DNA of 15,468 nucleotides from Comamonadaceae bacterium (GCA_947483455.1 CANKNK010000008.1:1-15468); one strand, 5' to 3'; shown: positions 6,134 to 14,952, counted from the stretch's first letter. A program made the numbers and translations. Notes: generated by a model from the sequence alone, not told the origin.

Positions 6134-7339
6134 CTATTCCCTCGTCTGAAGTAGTTGTAAAACATCGCTGCGGTAGGCCTGCCAAACCGGCAGCACAGCC
6201 GCGCCCAAGGCCACCAGCGCCGCCAGCACGGGCACTACCCACAGCGTCGACGGCCAAAGCAGGCCGGTGGCCATCAGCTGGCTTTGCAGGCCCAGCACCC
6301 AGCCCAAGGCCAGAACAAACGCCTGACCCAAGGCCAAGCCGCAAAGCGCAGACAAGAGCGCCAACCAGAGCGCCTCTGCCATCAACAATGCGGCAATCCG
6401 ACTGGCCGGTGCGCCTAACATGCGCAGCAAAGCCAAGTCGCCTCGGCGCTCGCGCACCGCATTCCATAAAGCAATGAACACGCTCAGGCCCGCGGTAAAT
6501 AGCAGCAGACCAGCAAAAGCACGCAGCACATCGGTGCCTAGCCCCAGCATATGCAATAAGCGGGTCACTTCAAGCGCCGGTGCGGCCGCTTGCATTTCGG
6601 TTGTGGTGTTCACCCAGCGCGGAAAAGTCACGGCTGCCAGCGGGCTGGTATAGCGCACCAATGCCATCGTGACTTCGCGTTCGTCCTCCAGGGTTTGGCG
6701 GTCATCTTCCTCCAGCCCGTGGGCGTCTTCATGCACTTTCCAGACGGAGGCACTGTCGGTGATGATCAGTCGGTCAACAACGCCGCCCTGCGGTGCGAGC
6801 ACCCCTACCACGGCATAGGCCTGGTCGCCGTGGGCATGGCCGCCTGCGCCCAAGCCATGGGAGCCTGCAAATTGTTGACCTAGCTGCAAACCTAAGGTCC
6901 GCGCCACTGTGGCACCCAGCACCACTTGCATGGGTGCATCCCACACGCGACCTTGCGCCAGCGTGGCCTGGTAATGGGTGAGGTAATCCGGGGAGGTACC
7001 CACAATCCGGTAACCTTGCAAGTTATCACCCAGGCTGATAGGAATCACTTGTGCAACCAGTGGGTTTTTCTTGAGCGCATTGACCGCTGCCAAGGGAACG
7101 TTGCCCGGAGGTACGTCCAAGTGCAGTACGCCGGACAAAATCAATTGCATAGGGCTGCCCTTAGCCCCCACCACCGCATCGATTCCGGCCAGGTCGCGGT
7201 CAAAAGCACGCTCTACATGGTGCGACACCAGCAATAAAAACGTCATCGAGCCCAAACCCAGACTCAATAGCAACACATTGAGAAAAGCCGCCATGGGGCG
7301 CGCCCACACATAGCGCCAGGCATAGGACAGCGTGTTCAT
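6134..7339 (-). CDS. FtsX-like ABC transporter permease (401 aa)
   Basis: This is an inner-membrane permease with MacB/LolC-type topology. A first hydrophobic segment (about 18-40) is followed by a large periplasmic domain (about 41-268) and three more membrane segments (about 270-292, 316-350, 362-385). The last part carries RERRGDLALLRMLGA (296-310), the classic FtsX-domain stretch that contacts the ATPase. In the periplasmic domain, GSHGLGAGGHAHGDQAY (159-175) is His-rich, and WKVHEDAHGLEEDD (200-213) adds histidines and acids, suggesting metal contact. The start codon overlaps the ATPase stop by four bases (ATGA), so the two are translationally coupled. By comparison with recalled zinc-responsive loci it may help move zinc or a zinc ligand. 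Lipoprotein or drug export remains possible. Confidence 0.9.
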   Translation of the reverse strand: MNTLSYAWRYVWARPMAAFLNVLLLSLGLGSMTFLLLVSHHVERAFDRDLAGIDAVVGAKGSPMQLILSGVLHLDVPPGNVPLAAVNALKKNPLVAQVIPISLGDNLQGYRIVGTSPDYLTHYQATLAQGRVWDAPMQVVLGATVARTLGLQLGQQFAGSHGLGAGGHAHGDQAYAVVGVLAPQGGVVDRLIITDSASVWKVHEDAHGLEEDDRQTLEDEREVTMALVRYTSPLAAVTFPRWVNTTTEMQAAAPALEVTRLLHMLGLGTDVLRAFAGLLLFTAGLSVFIALWNAVRERRGDLALLRMLGAPASRIAALLMAEALWLALLSALCGLALGQAFVLALGWVLGLQSQLMATGLLWPSTLWVVPVLAALVALGAAVLPVWQAYRSDVLQLLQTRE

Positions 7340-8037
7340 ATCGGTGTCCTCGCAGCGGCCGCGCTGGATGCGGTATCCCGCGTTGCCGAAGCAAGCTGCA
7401 GCAAAGTCGGCGCAAGGGCCGAGGTCAGCGCTAAGGCCTGCGCGACACGCGCATCATGCGTGGCAATGACCAAGGTCGCATGGTGCTGCTGCGCAGCTTG
7501 CACCAGCAATTGCACTGCGTCATGCGCTGCCGCATCGTCCAGGCTGGCGGTGGGTTCGTCGGCCAGGATCAGTCGGGGCTGCATCAAGACCGCCCGCGCC
7601 AGGGCGACGCGCTGCGCCTGCCCACCTGACAGCTGCCCGGGAAAACGCTGGGCCCATTGCGCCACGGCCAATTGGTCCAAGACCTGCCGCACCCGCTGCG
7701 CATCGACCGGCAAGCCTGCGGCCCAAAAAGCCAGCTCCAGGTTGTGCTGCACCGTCAAGGCGGCACTTAAATGCAGCTTTTGGGGCAAAAATCCTATGCT
7801 GCGCGCCCGCCAGGCATCGGCGCTGCGTCCGGCCAAAGCCCGCAAATCCTGCCCCGCTACCCGCAGCGCACCTTGTTGCGCTGGCACCAGCGCCGCCAGC
7901 AAGGCCAACCAGGTTGATTTCCCGCTGCCCGAGGGACCGCTGAGCAGGACGATGGCGCCTTGCGACACCGTTACATCGGGGAATTCCAAGTACTGGCTGG
8001 CACCATAGGCAAATTGCAATTGCTGCGTTTCAATCAT
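7336..8037 (-). CDS. ABC transporter ATP-binding protein (233 aa)
   Basis: This is a cytoplasmic ATPase subunit of the LolD/MacB class, partner of the overlapping permease. Visible motifs are Walker A GPSGSGKST (34-42), Q-loop Gln86 in GFLPQKLHL, signature LSGGQ (136-140), Walker B LILADEP (156-162) with catalytic Glu161, the D-loop SLDD (165-168) and the switch His194 in IATHD. All catalytic residues are intact. The C-terminal 30 residues are Ala/Thr/Ser-rich and probably unstructured. The start at 8037 lies 29 bp after the msrA stop on the same strand and has no clear ribosome-binding site. Transcription from the msrA promoter is therefore likely. Confidence 0.92.
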   Translation of the reverse strand: MIETQQLQFAYGASQYLEFPDVTVSQGAIVLLSGPSGSGKSTWLALLAALVPAQQGALRVAGQDLRALAGRSADAWRARSIGFLPQKLHLSAALTVQHNLELAFWAAGLPVDAQRVRQVLDQLAVAQWAQRFPGQLSGGQAQRVALARAVLMQPRLILADEPTASLDDAAAHDAVQLLVQAAQQHHATLVIATHDARVAQALALTSALAPTLLQLASATRDTASSAAAARTPI

Positions 8038-8066
8038 ACAAATATGGCTGTCGGAGACATTGGATA

Positions 8067-8609
8067 TCAGGGCTTTGCCAGGCGCGCAAATGTCTTTCGG
8101 AACTTGGCCACTTTGGGTGCGGCCACCGCCAGGCAGTAGCCCTGGCTGGGATTCTTGGCAAAGTAGTTCTGGTGGTATTCCTCGGCGCGTGCATAGTTAG
8201 ACAGCATCTGCAGCTCGGTCACAATGGGCTTGCCCCAGTGGCCCGCCGCATCCAGCGCCTGCACCATGTCCGTAGCTGCTTGCAGTTGCTCGGGGGTGGT
8301 GCAGTAAATGCCGCTACGGTATTGGGTGCCTACGTCATGGCCCTGGCGGTTCAGGGTCGTCGGGTCGTGAATAAGGAAAAAAATCTCCAGCAACTCGACC
8401 AAGCTGATCTGCTGCGGGTCATACTCCAGACGCACCACCTCGTTGTGGCCGCTGGTCCCGGTACAGACCATCTCGTAGTTGGGATGGGGGGCGTGTCCGT
8501 TGCTGTAGCCGGACTCCACCTGCGTGAGACCACGCACCTGCAAAAACACCGATTCGGTGCACCAGAAACATCCTCCCCCCAGGACCAGGGTGTGTGTGGC
8601 AGCGGCCAT
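8067..8609 (-). CDS. msrA: peptide-methionine (S)-S-oxide reductase MsrA (180 aa)
   Basis: MsrA reduces the S-epimer of methionine sulfoxide in proteins and free methionine, repairing oxidative damage with thioredoxin as reductant. The hallmark GGGCFWCTE is at 11-19 with catalytic Cys14. VESGYSNGHAPHPNYEMVCTGTSGHNEVV (31-59), HDPTTLNRQGHDVGTQYRS (81-99) and EEYHQNYF (143-150) are all conserved family blocks. Cys159 in GYC is the likely resolving cysteine. No signal peptide is seen, so it is cytoplasmic. AGGAG precedes the ATG at good spacing. It is first in a leftward unit with the ABC/DUF3299 genes 29 bp downstream, and divergent from the TetR gene across 219 bp. An operator-like dyad lies 24 bp before the start codon. 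Confidence 0.96.
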   Translation of the reverse strand: MAAATHTLVLGGGCFWCTESVFLQVRGLTQVESGYSNGHAPHPNYEMVCTGTSGHNEVVRLEYDPQQISLVELLEIFFLIHDPTTLNRQGHDVGTQYRSGIYCTTPEQLQAATDMVQALDAAGHWGKPIVTELQMLSNYARAEEYHQNYFAKNPSQGYCLAVAAPKVAKFRKTFARLAKP

Positions 8610-8632
8610 GCGAAAGATCTCCTATGTATCCA

Positions 8633-8646
8633 GACCGAATGGTCAG
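8633..8646. promoter_or_regulatory. operator-like site in front of msrA
   Basis: GACC-GAAT-GGTC is a short dyad. Its 13-base core ACCGAATGGTCAG (8634-8646) matches ACCAACTGGTCAG (8811-8823), the site before the TetR gene, at 11 of 13 positions. It may be a weaker binding site for the same repressor. Confidence 0.4.
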
Positions 8647-8800
8647 CCCCCGAGCATACGGCGCTTGCATGTCCCCTCAGTGAAGCCCAGGTAGCGCAAG
8701 GCCTTTTGCTGGCTCTGCGCATCAGACATTTCATCCAAGCACCCAGGCGCGAAAAGCGGCCTGCCCCGCAGCGCAGGGGTGCGAGGACGCGGCTTGGGGT

Positions 8801-8824
8801 TACACTACTAACCAACTGGTCAGT
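8801..8824 (+). promoter_or_regulatory. putative TetR operator overlapping the tetR-RND promoter
   Basis: The 18-base stretch 8807-8824 is a dyad in which seven of nine pairs match (ACTaACCA-ac-TGGTcAGT), centred between 8815 and 8816, five bases before the TetR start codon. TACACT (8801-8806) could be the -10 element, which would put the transcription start inside the dyad. This is the usual arrangement for an autorepressing TetR gene. No clear -35 element is seen. Confidence 0.6.
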
Positions 8825-8828
8825 AAAA

Positions 8829-9518
8829 ATGCAGTTGATCAAAAACCTCTTCCAACCCACCTGTCCCATCCCGGTCAAGCGCGAACGTCGCAAAGAAGCG
8901 CGTCCTGGCGAATTGCTCCAGGCAGCACTAGCGCTGTTTGTGGAAAAAGGCTTTGCGGCCACCAAGGTGGAAGACGTGGCGCGGATGGCCGGCGTATCCA
9001 AGGGCACTTTGTTCCTTTATTTCAGCAGCAAAGAAGAGCTCTTCAAGGCCGTGGTGCGGGACAAGATCGTGGGCCAGCTGTCGCAGTTTCATGCCGCCAT
9101 TGACGCCTTCCAAGGCCCCACCGACCAACTGATGCGCACGTTTTTGCATGCCTGGTGGCGGCACGCCGACGCCACCCAAAGTAGCGGTATTGCCAAGCTG
9201 ATGCTCAGCGAGGGCCAGCAATTCCCAGAATTGGCCGCTTTTTACCGCGAAGAGGTGATCGACCCCGCGCGCGAATTGATTGCACGCGTGCACGCACGCG
9301 GCGTAAAGTGCGGCGAATTTCGGCCCATCGATCCGACCTACGGCCCATTGACGCTGCTTTCGTCCATTCTGTTTTTAGCCTTGTGGCGTCACGCACCGGC
9401 CTTGAGCCCAGCGCAGATAAGCCCTTTGCAACCACTGGCCTACTTGGATGCCTTGATTGATACTTACCTTAGCGGGGTGTTGCTGCGCGACGCGAAGCAC
9501 CCCGCACTTGACGCATAA
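8829..9518 (+). CDS. TetR/AcrR family transcriptional regulator (229 aa)
   Basis: This is a one-component repressor, probably ligand-responsive, controlling the RND pump genes that follow. The helix-turn-helix region is GFAATKVEDVARMAGVSKGTLFLYFSSKEELF (41-72), typical of TetR proteins. The C-terminal half contains SEGQQFPELAAFYREEVIDP (127-146), seen in regulators tied to efflux genes. The N-terminus (1-25) is longer and more basic than usual. The start at 8829 is taken because the frame upstream runs over the divergent msrA gene and shows no regulator sequence, and because the operator dyad lies just before it. No Shine-Dalgarno sequence is visible. The adaptor gene starts 5 bp after the stop, so autoregulation would also control the pump. 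Confidence 0.92.
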   Translation: MQLIKNLFQPTCPIPVKRERRKEARPGELLQAALALFVEKGFAATKVEDVARMAGVSKGTLFLYFSSKEELFKAVVRDKIVGQLSQFHAAIDAFQGPTDQLMRTFLHAWWRHADATQSSGIAKLMLSEGQQFPELAAFYREEVIDPARELIARVHARGVKCGEFRPIDPTYGPLTLLSSILFLALWRHAPALSPAQISPLQPLAYLDALIDTYLSGVLLRDAKHPALDA

Positions 9519-9523
9519 ACCTT

Positions 9524-10681
9524 ATGAAATCGAAATTACCCTGGATTTTTCTGGTACTCGCGCTTGCCGCAGGCGGCGGCGCGTTCCAATGGCAACGCAC
9601 CAAAGGCAGCGCAGTCGCGACCAACTCCGCGGGCACACCGGCAAACCCTGCATCGGCCGCCAGTGCATCTGCCAAGCCCTTGCCCGTGGTTGCTCTGGCC
9701 GCCAGCGACTTGGTGAGTGTGCAGACCATTCCGCTAGTGCAAATGCTGCCGATTTCCGGTCCCGTCAAAGCGTTCAATTCGGCGTTTGTCAAAGCCCGCG
9801 TGGCAGGCGAATTGCAAGACCTGCTCGTGCGCGAAGGCGACTATGTCAAAGCTGGGCAAGTGATTGCGCGCGTGGACAGTACCGAATACCAGGCGCGCCT
9901 GCGCCAAGCCCAGCAACAAGCCCAGTCAGCCAAAGCCCAGGTCGATATTGCCCAGCGCACCTACGACAACAACCGCTCGCTGGTGGAGCAGGGCTTTATT
10001 TCCAAAACCGCGCTAGAGATTTCGGCCTCCAATCTGGCAGCCAGCCAGGCCAGTTACCAAGCAGCGCAATCGGGTGTGGACGTACTACAAAAATCTTTGG
10101 ACGATGCCGTGATGCGGGCGCCTATTAGCGGACAGGTATCGCAACGCTTGGCACAAAACGGCGAACGCGTGGCCATTGATGGCCGGGTGGTGGAGATTGT
10201 GGATCTGGCACAACTAGAAATGGAAGCCAGCCTGAGCGCCGAGGACGCCGCGCGGGTGCGACTGGGCCAAGTGGCACAGGTAAGCATTGACGGCAGCGCA
10301 GACGGCGTGTCCGCCAGGGTCGTGCGGGTCAACCCGAATGCCACCATCGGCAGTCGCGCGGTAGTGGTGTACCTAGCACTCGCGCCCCATGCACAACTGC
10401 GACAAGGACTCTTCGTACAAGGCAGTTTGTCTACCGGCAGCCGCACCGGCCCCGCACTGCCCTTGAGCGCGGTGCGGACAGATAAGCCGCTGACCTATGT
10501 GCAAATCATTGTGGACGGCAAAGTCGAGCATCAGTCCGTGGTAACCGGCTTTATCGGCGACTACCAGGGTCAAGCCATGGTCGAAGTCATGGGTTTGCCC
10601 GCAGGCACGCGGGCACTCCTGGGCAGCGTGGGCGCATTGCTTGCGGGCACGCCGGTCACCGTGAACGAAGCGGGCAAATAA
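9524..10681 (+). CDS. RND efflux periplasmic adaptor subunit (membrane fusion protein, 385 aa)
   Basis: This is an AcrA/MexA-type adaptor linking the inner-membrane RND pump to the outer-membrane channel. An N-terminal hydrophobic anchor (5-20) lacks a lipobox cysteine, so the protein is probably held by the uncleaved anchor, unlike lipoprotein AcrA. An Ala/Ser-rich linker (28-55) follows. The biotinyl-lipoyl halves are at ARVAGELQDLLVREGDYVKAGQVIARVD (91-118) and MRAPISGQVSQRLAQNGERV (197-216). A coiled-coil hairpin (about 120-190) lies between them, rich in Gln/Ala and including QGFISKTALE. Beta-barrel and membrane-proximal domains complete the chain (230-385). It lies 5 bp after the TetR gene and 3 bp before the pump gene, with no strong ribosome-binding site, so translational coupling is likely. 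Confidence 0.93.
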   Translation: MKSKLPWIFLVLALAAGGGAFQWQRTKGSAVATNSAGTPANPASAASASAKPLPVVALAASDLVSVQTIPLVQMLPISGPVKAFNSAFVKARVAGELQDLLVREGDYVKAGQVIARVDSTEYQARLRQAQQQAQSAKAQVDIAQRTYDNNRSLVEQGFISKTALEISASNLAASQASYQAAQSGVDVLQKSLDDAVMRAPISGQVSQRLAQNGERVAIDGRVVEIVDLAQLEMEASLSAEDAARVRLGQVAQVSIDGSADGVSARVVRVNPNATIGSRAVVVYLALAPHAQLRQGLFVQGSLSTGSRTGPALPLSAVRTDKPLTYVQIIVDGKVEHQSVVTGFIGDYQGQAMVEVMGLPAGTRALLGSVGALLAGTPVTVNEAGK

Positions 10682-10684
10682 TTT

Positions 10685-13600
10685 ATGTGGTTTACCCGCG
10701 TCAGCCTGCACAACCCGGTGTTGGCGACCATGATGATGGCCGCGCTGGTGGTGCTGGGCCTGTTCTCCATGAATCGGCTCAAGGTCGATCAGTTTCCGAA
10801 CATTGACTTCCCCACCGTAGTCGTCATTACCGATTACCCCGGCGCAGCACCCGAGATTGTCGAGAGCGAAGTGTCCAAAAAACTGGAAGAAGCGGTCAAC
10901 TCGATCGCCGGCATCAGCTCTCTGACCTCGCGCAGCTACGAAGGCCAATCGGTGGTCATCATCAACTTTGACCTGACCATGGACGGTCGCAAAGCGGCAG
11001 ACGATGTGCGCGAGAAAGTTGCCTCCGTCAAGCCTTTATTGAGAACCGAAGTGAAGGAGCCGCGCGTTTTGCGCTTTGACCCTTCGGCCAAAGCCGTTTG
11101 GTCCGTCGCCATCTTGCCCGACGGCACAGGCCCAGCGCTCAGCCCCGTCGAGTTGACCAATTGGGCCGAGCAGGTGTTTAAAAAGCGCTTGGAAAACGTG
11201 CCCGGTGTCGGCTCGGCCAGCGTGGTTGGCGGAACCAAACGCGAGATCAATATTTACCTCAACCCGCAAGCCATGGAGTCCCTGGGTATCACGCCCGACC
11301 AAGTGATAGCTGCGGTGCGCAATGAGAACCAGGACATGCCCTTAGGCAGCATTCGGTCCTTAGACCAGGAACGGGTGATTCAGATCTCCGGACGCATGCA
11401 AAGGCCTGCGGATTTTGGCAACATCATCATCACCCGCAAAAACGGGGCACCAGTGCGCGTGGGCCAGATCGCGCAACTCAAAGACGGCGCGCAGGAAGTG
11501 GAAAACCTGGCCCTGTACAACGGGCAGCGGACCTTGCTGTTGTCGGTACAAAAATCCCAGGACGACAATACGATTGCCGTCGTCGATGGCTTGGAAAAAA
11601 CACTGGCCGAGGTGCGTAAACAAGTACCCGCAGGCATCCGTCTGGAAACCATTACGGACGGGTCGCGTCAAATCCGGGTGTCGGTAGACAACGTCAACCG
11701 CACGCTGGTTGAAGGCGCTGCGCTGACCGTCCTGATTGTGTTCTTGTTCCTCAATTCCTGGCGCTCGACCATCATCACCGGCCTGACGCTGCCCATTGCC
11801 CTGATAGGCACATTTTTATTCATGTACATGCTCGGCTTTACGATCAATATGATCAGCATGATGGCGCTCAGCCTGTGCGTGGGTTTGCTGATTGACGATG
11901 CCATCGTGGTGCGCGAAAACATTGTGCGCCACATCCAGATGGGCAAGACACCATTTCAAGCCGCCATGGATGGCACGCAAGAGATTGGCTTGGCGGTGCT
12001 AGCGACGACGCTGTCTATCGTGGCGGTGTTTTTACCGATTGGATTTATGGCCGGCATCATCGGCAAGTTCTTCCACGAGTTTGGCCTGACGATCGTGGTA
12101 GCCGTGCTGATCTCTATGTTCGTGAGCTTCACGCTGGACCCTATGCTATCGAGCGTCTGGCACGACCCCAGCGTGGAAAGTCATGGCAAACACAGCGGGC
12201 CTGCGAATTGGTATGACAAAACGATAGGCCGCGTCACGGGCTGGTTTGACCGGGGCACGGACTACCTGGTGGATGTGTACCAAAGTATTTTGCGTTGGGC
12301 ACTGGGGCATAAATTGGCCACCGTGTTGCTGGCGCTGGGTATTTTTGTGGCCAGCGTATTGATGGTGCCACTGCTGGGCACCGAGTTCGTACCCAAGTCG
12401 GATTTTTCAGAGACCACTGTCAACTTCTATACCCCGGTCGGCTCCTCCTTGGAAGTGACCGAGGCGCGCGCCAAACAGGTCGAAGCCATCGTGCGCGATT
12501 TCCCAGAAGTGCGCTACACGCTGACCACGATCAACACCGGCAATGCGCAGGGCAAGATGTACGCCAGCATTTACATACGCATGGTGGACCGCAAAGCGCG
12601 CAAGCGCGGCATCGAAGAGATATCCACCATTTTGCGCGAACGCTTGGCCCATGTGCCGGGCATTACCGTCACGCATATTGGTTTGTTCGATTCCGTAGGC
12701 GGTAGCAAACAAATCACGTTCTCAGTGCTGGGCGGCGACATCCAAACCTTGGAGCGCATCGCGCAAAGCGCATTGCCCAAGCTGCGCGACATCCCCGGTC
12801 TGGTGGACCTGGACTCCAGCGTGAAACCCAATAAGCCGACGCTGGAATTGCAAGTCAACCGCGATGCGGCCTCCGACTTAGGCATCAGCCTGTCCCAGAT
12901 TGGCAACAGCCTGCGCACCCTGGTGGCCGGGCAAACCGTGGGCAATTGGCGCGCCAGTGACGATCAAACCTACGACGTCAACGTGCGGCTCAACCCGAGC
13001 GCGCGTGACAGTGCTGGCGACCTGGAACGCATGCCCCTAGCGATGGGCAGCAATGCAGATGGATCCGGTCGCATCGTGCGCTTGAACCAGGTCGCCAAAC
13101 TGGCGGAGACCCGAACCTCCAACCAAATCAACCGGCGTGACTTGCTACGCGAGGTGTCGATCAGCGCCAACGTCAGCGGGCGCTCCGCGGGCGAAGTGTC
13201 CAAGGACATCAAAAAAGTGATGGACGCCATCAGCATGCCACCGGGCTACAGCACGCAATTTAGCGGCTCTACCAAAGACATGGCGGACTCTTTCGGCTAT
13301 GCCGTGTCGGCGCTAGCGCTGGGCATTGTGTTCATTTATATGATTTTGGCCAGCCAGTTCAAAAGCTTTTTGCAGCCGCTTGCGCTGATGACGGCCCTGC
13401 CGCTGACCCTGATTGGCGTGGTGCTGGCGCTCATGGCTTTTCGCTCCACCCTGTCCATGTTCTCGATCATCGGGGTGCTCATGCTCATGGGCTTGGTCAC
13501 CAAAAACGCGATTTTGCTGGTGGACTTTGCCATTCGGGCGCGGGCGGGCGGTACAGACGCACTGGGCCGCGCCGTCCCCGGCATGGACCGCAATGCCGCC

Positions 13601-13894
13601 TTGTTAATGGCCGCTAAGGTGCGCTTGCGCCCGATTTTGATGACGACGCTGGCCATGATTTTCGGCATGGTGCCCTTGGCTTTTGCACTCTCCGAAGGAT
13701 CGGAAATGCGCGCACCTATGGGCCAGGCGGTCATCGGCGGGGTCATTACCTCGTCTCTGCTGACCCTGGTCGTGGTACCCGTGGTGTATTGCTATTTGGA
13801 CGATCTGGGTCAATGGATCCGCCGTTTATTCGGGCTGCCGGCACCTGCCCTGATGGCGCCGTCACCAGCCGCCGGTAAAATTGGCCCCGTCTGA
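10685..13894 (+). CDS. HAE1-family RND efflux pump inner-membrane subunit (1069 aa)
   Basis: This is a proton-driven multidrug-type exporter of the AcrB/MexB superfamily. Full length (AcrB is 1049 aa), with 12 expected membrane segments and two large periplasmic loops. The start [14 protein letters not shown] and the segment [14 protein letters not shown] are family-typical. In the fourth membrane segment [10 protein letters not shown] places Asp404-Asp405 where AcrB has the proton-relay pair Asp407-Asp408. [15 protein letters not shown] places Lys940 exactly where AcrB has its essential lysine. This shows an HAE1-type proton relay rather than a heavy-metal (CzcA-type) one. Substrates cannot be read from sequence. 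The gene is 3 bp after the adaptor and 23 bp before the methyltransferase-like gene. It is intact with no frameshift. Confidence 0.95.
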   Translation: MWFTRVSLHNPVLATMMMAALVVLGLFSMNRLKVDQFPNIDFPTVVVITDYPGAAPEIVESEVSKKLEEAVNSIAGISSLTSRSYEGQSVVIINFDLTMDGRKAADDVREKVASVKPLLRTEVKEPRVLRFDPSAKAVWSVAILPDGTGPALSPVELTNWAEQVFKKRLENVPGVGSASVVGGTKREINIYLNPQAMESLGITPDQVIAAVRNENQDMPLGSIRSLDQERVIQISGRMQRPADFGNIIITRKNGAPVRVGQIAQLKDGAQEVENLALYNGQRTLLLSVQKSQDDNTIAVVDGLEKTLAEVRKQVPAGIRLETITDGSRQIRVSVDNVNRTLVEGAALTVLIVFLFLNSWRSTIITGLTLPIALIGTFLFMYMLGFTINMISMMALSLCVGLLIDDAIVVRENIVRHIQMGKTPFQAAMDGTQEIGLAVLATTLSIVAVFLPIGFMAGIIGKFFHEFGLTIVVAVLISMFVSFTLDPMLSSVWHDPSVESHGKHSGPANWYDKTIGRVTGWFDRGTDYLVDVYQSILRWALGHKLATVLLALGIFVASVLMVPLLGTEFVPKSDFSETTVNFYTPVGSSLEVTEARAKQVEAIVRDFPEVRYTLTTINTGNAQGKMYASIYIRMVDRKARKRGIEEISTILRERLAHVPGITVTHIGLFDSVGGSKQITFSVLGGDIQTLERIAQSALPKLRDIPGLVDLDSSVKPNKPTLELQVNRDAASDLGISLSQIGNSLRTLVAGQTVGNWRASDDQTYDVNVRLNPSARDSAGDLERMPLAMGSNADGSGRIVRLNQVAKLAETRTSNQINRRDLLREVSISANVSGRSAGEVSKDIKKVMDAISMPPGYSTQFSGSTKDMADSFGYAVSALALGIVFIYMILASQFKSFLQPLALMTALPLTLIGVVLALMAFRSTLSMFSIIGVLMLMGLVTKNAILLVDFAIRARAGGTDALGRAVPGMDRNAALLMAAKVRLRPILMTTLAMIFGMVPLAFALSEGSEMRAPMGQAVIGGVITSSLLTLVVVPVVYCYLDDLGQWIRRLFGLPAPALMAPSPAAGKIGPV

Positions 13895-13917
13895 ACTGCG
13901 CTCCCGAAAGTATTGTT

Positions 13918-14580
13918 ATGAACCTTGCCAACATTGCCCAAGCCCGATTCAATATGATTGAGCAGCAAATCAGGCCTTGGAACGTGCTCGATGCCGATGT
14001 ACTGAACCTGCTGGCCGATGTACGGCGCGAGGAGTTCGTACCCTTGGCGCACCAAGCTTTGGCCTTTGCCGATTTGGAAGTACCCCTGGGCCACGGCCAG
14101 TACATGCTGGCCCCACGGCTAGAAGCGCGCATGCTGCAAGACTTGCAAATCCAGCCCCATGAAAAAGCACTCGAGATCGGCACCGGCTCGGGTTACATGG
14201 CTGCGCTGTTAGGACATAGGGCACACAGCGTGCTGAGCTTAGAGAGCAACCCTGCGCTGGCCGCCAGTGCACGTGCCCATCTACAAAAAGCCGGATTGCA
14301 CAACGTCGAAGTACGGGTTGCGGATGGCTCGCAAGCCCAGAGCAGCCTGGGCACATTTGACGCGATTGTACTCAGCGGCTCGGTGCCCCAGGTGCCCCAG
14401 CATCTGCTGAACCTCTTGGCCGTGGGCGGACGCCTGATAGCGATTGTGGGCGACGAACCCATCATGTCGGCGCAGCTCATTACCCGCGTCAGCGACACCG
14501 CCTTGCGCAGCACCACACCCTGGGACGCCAATGCGCCACGTCTGCACGGTTTTGCAGAACATTCGCAGTTCCACTTCTAA
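13918..14580 (+). CDS. protein-L-isoaspartate O-methyltransferase family protein, degenerate active site (220 aa)
   Basis: This is a SAM-dependent methyltransferase-fold protein of the PIMT (Pcm) family, which normally repairs isoaspartyl residues. The SAM motif I ALEIGTGSGYMAALL (84-98) is intact, and post-I LSLES (106-110) and motif II TFDAIVLSG (146-154) follow. The substrate loop, GQTISQP in E. coli Pcm, reads GQYMLAP here (60-66), so the SQP triad is LAP. The usual TAA after motif II is also changed, to SGS. SAM binding is therefore likely, but classic isoaspartate repair is doubtful. The N-terminal MIEQQIRPWNVLD is conserved in the family's bacterial offshoot. It lies 23 bp after the RND gene and 18 bp before the rhodanese. 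I recall this gene being a frequent neighbour of tolC in Burkholderiales. Confidence 0.87.
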   Translation: MNLANIAQARFNMIEQQIRPWNVLDADVLNLLADVRREEFVPLAHQALAFADLEVPLGHGQYMLAPRLEARMLQDLQIQPHEKALEIGTGSGYMAALLGHRAHSVLSLESNPALAASARAHLQKAGLHNVEVRVADGSQAQSSLGTFDAIVLSGSVPQVPQHLLNLLAVGGRLIAIVGDEPIMSAQLITRVSDTALRSTTPWDANAPRLHGFAEHSQFHF

Positions 14581-14598
14581 AGCGCTACCGATCCAACA

Positions 14599-14952
14599 AT
14601 GATTGCACAGGTTCGACCCGCTGATTTCGCCGCTTGGTTGGCGTCTGTCGCGCAATCGCATCCCTTGGACGCGCCAGTGTTGCTGGATGTGCGCGAACCT
14701 TATGAGCTGGGCTGGGCGCAGTTAGCACACGGCCCTAACTTTCGCGTCCTCGCCATCCCCATGGCGCATGTGCCTGCACGGCTGGCTGAGCTTGATCCCG
14801 ACCAACCGATTGCCTGCTTGTGCCACCATGGCATGCGTAGTATGCAGGTGGCCCGCTTTTTAGCCAGTAATGGTTTTGGCCATGTGGTCAATGTCGACGG
14901 TGGTATCGATGCCTGGTCGACCCAGGTCGATAGCGCGATTGCGCGTTATTGA
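14599..14952 (+). CDS. single-domain rhodanese-like protein (117 aa)
   Basis: This is a cytoplasmic single-domain rhodanese of GlpE-like size, a probable sulfurtransferase. It has the early VLLDVREPYELGWAQ block (27-41), then IACLCHHGMRS (71-81) with the active-site cysteine Cys75 and a six-residue loop CHHGMR that suits sulfane sulfur. VVNVDGGIDAWS (97-107) is the conserved C-terminal rhodanese end. The catalytic residue is present, so the protein is likely active; donor and acceptor are unknown. It starts 18 bp after the methyltransferase-like gene and ends 72 bp before the TolC-family gene, so it is part of the same apparent transcription unit. Its link to efflux is by position only. Confidence 0.92.
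   Translation: MIAQVRPADFAAWLASVAQSHPLDAPVLLDVREPYELGWAQLAHGPNFRVLAIPMAHVPARLAELDPDQPIACLCHHGMRSMQVARFLASNGFGHVVNVDGGIDAWSTQVDSAIARY

Noticed and set aside
8172..8828. Long upstream extension of the TetR frame
   Set aside because: It runs over msrA on the opposite strand and has no regulator-like sequence; the real start is next to the operator dyad.
8610..8828. Zur or Fur box in the msrA-tetR intergenic region
   Set aside because: No AT-rich dyad of the Zur or Fur type is present; the only convincing dyads are the TetR-like ones.
10685..13894. Heavy-metal (CzcA-type) RND pump, which would fit the nearby metal-like ABC operon
   Set aside because: The membrane relay motif is the IDDA pair with Lys940 as in AcrB, which indicates the HAE1 group.
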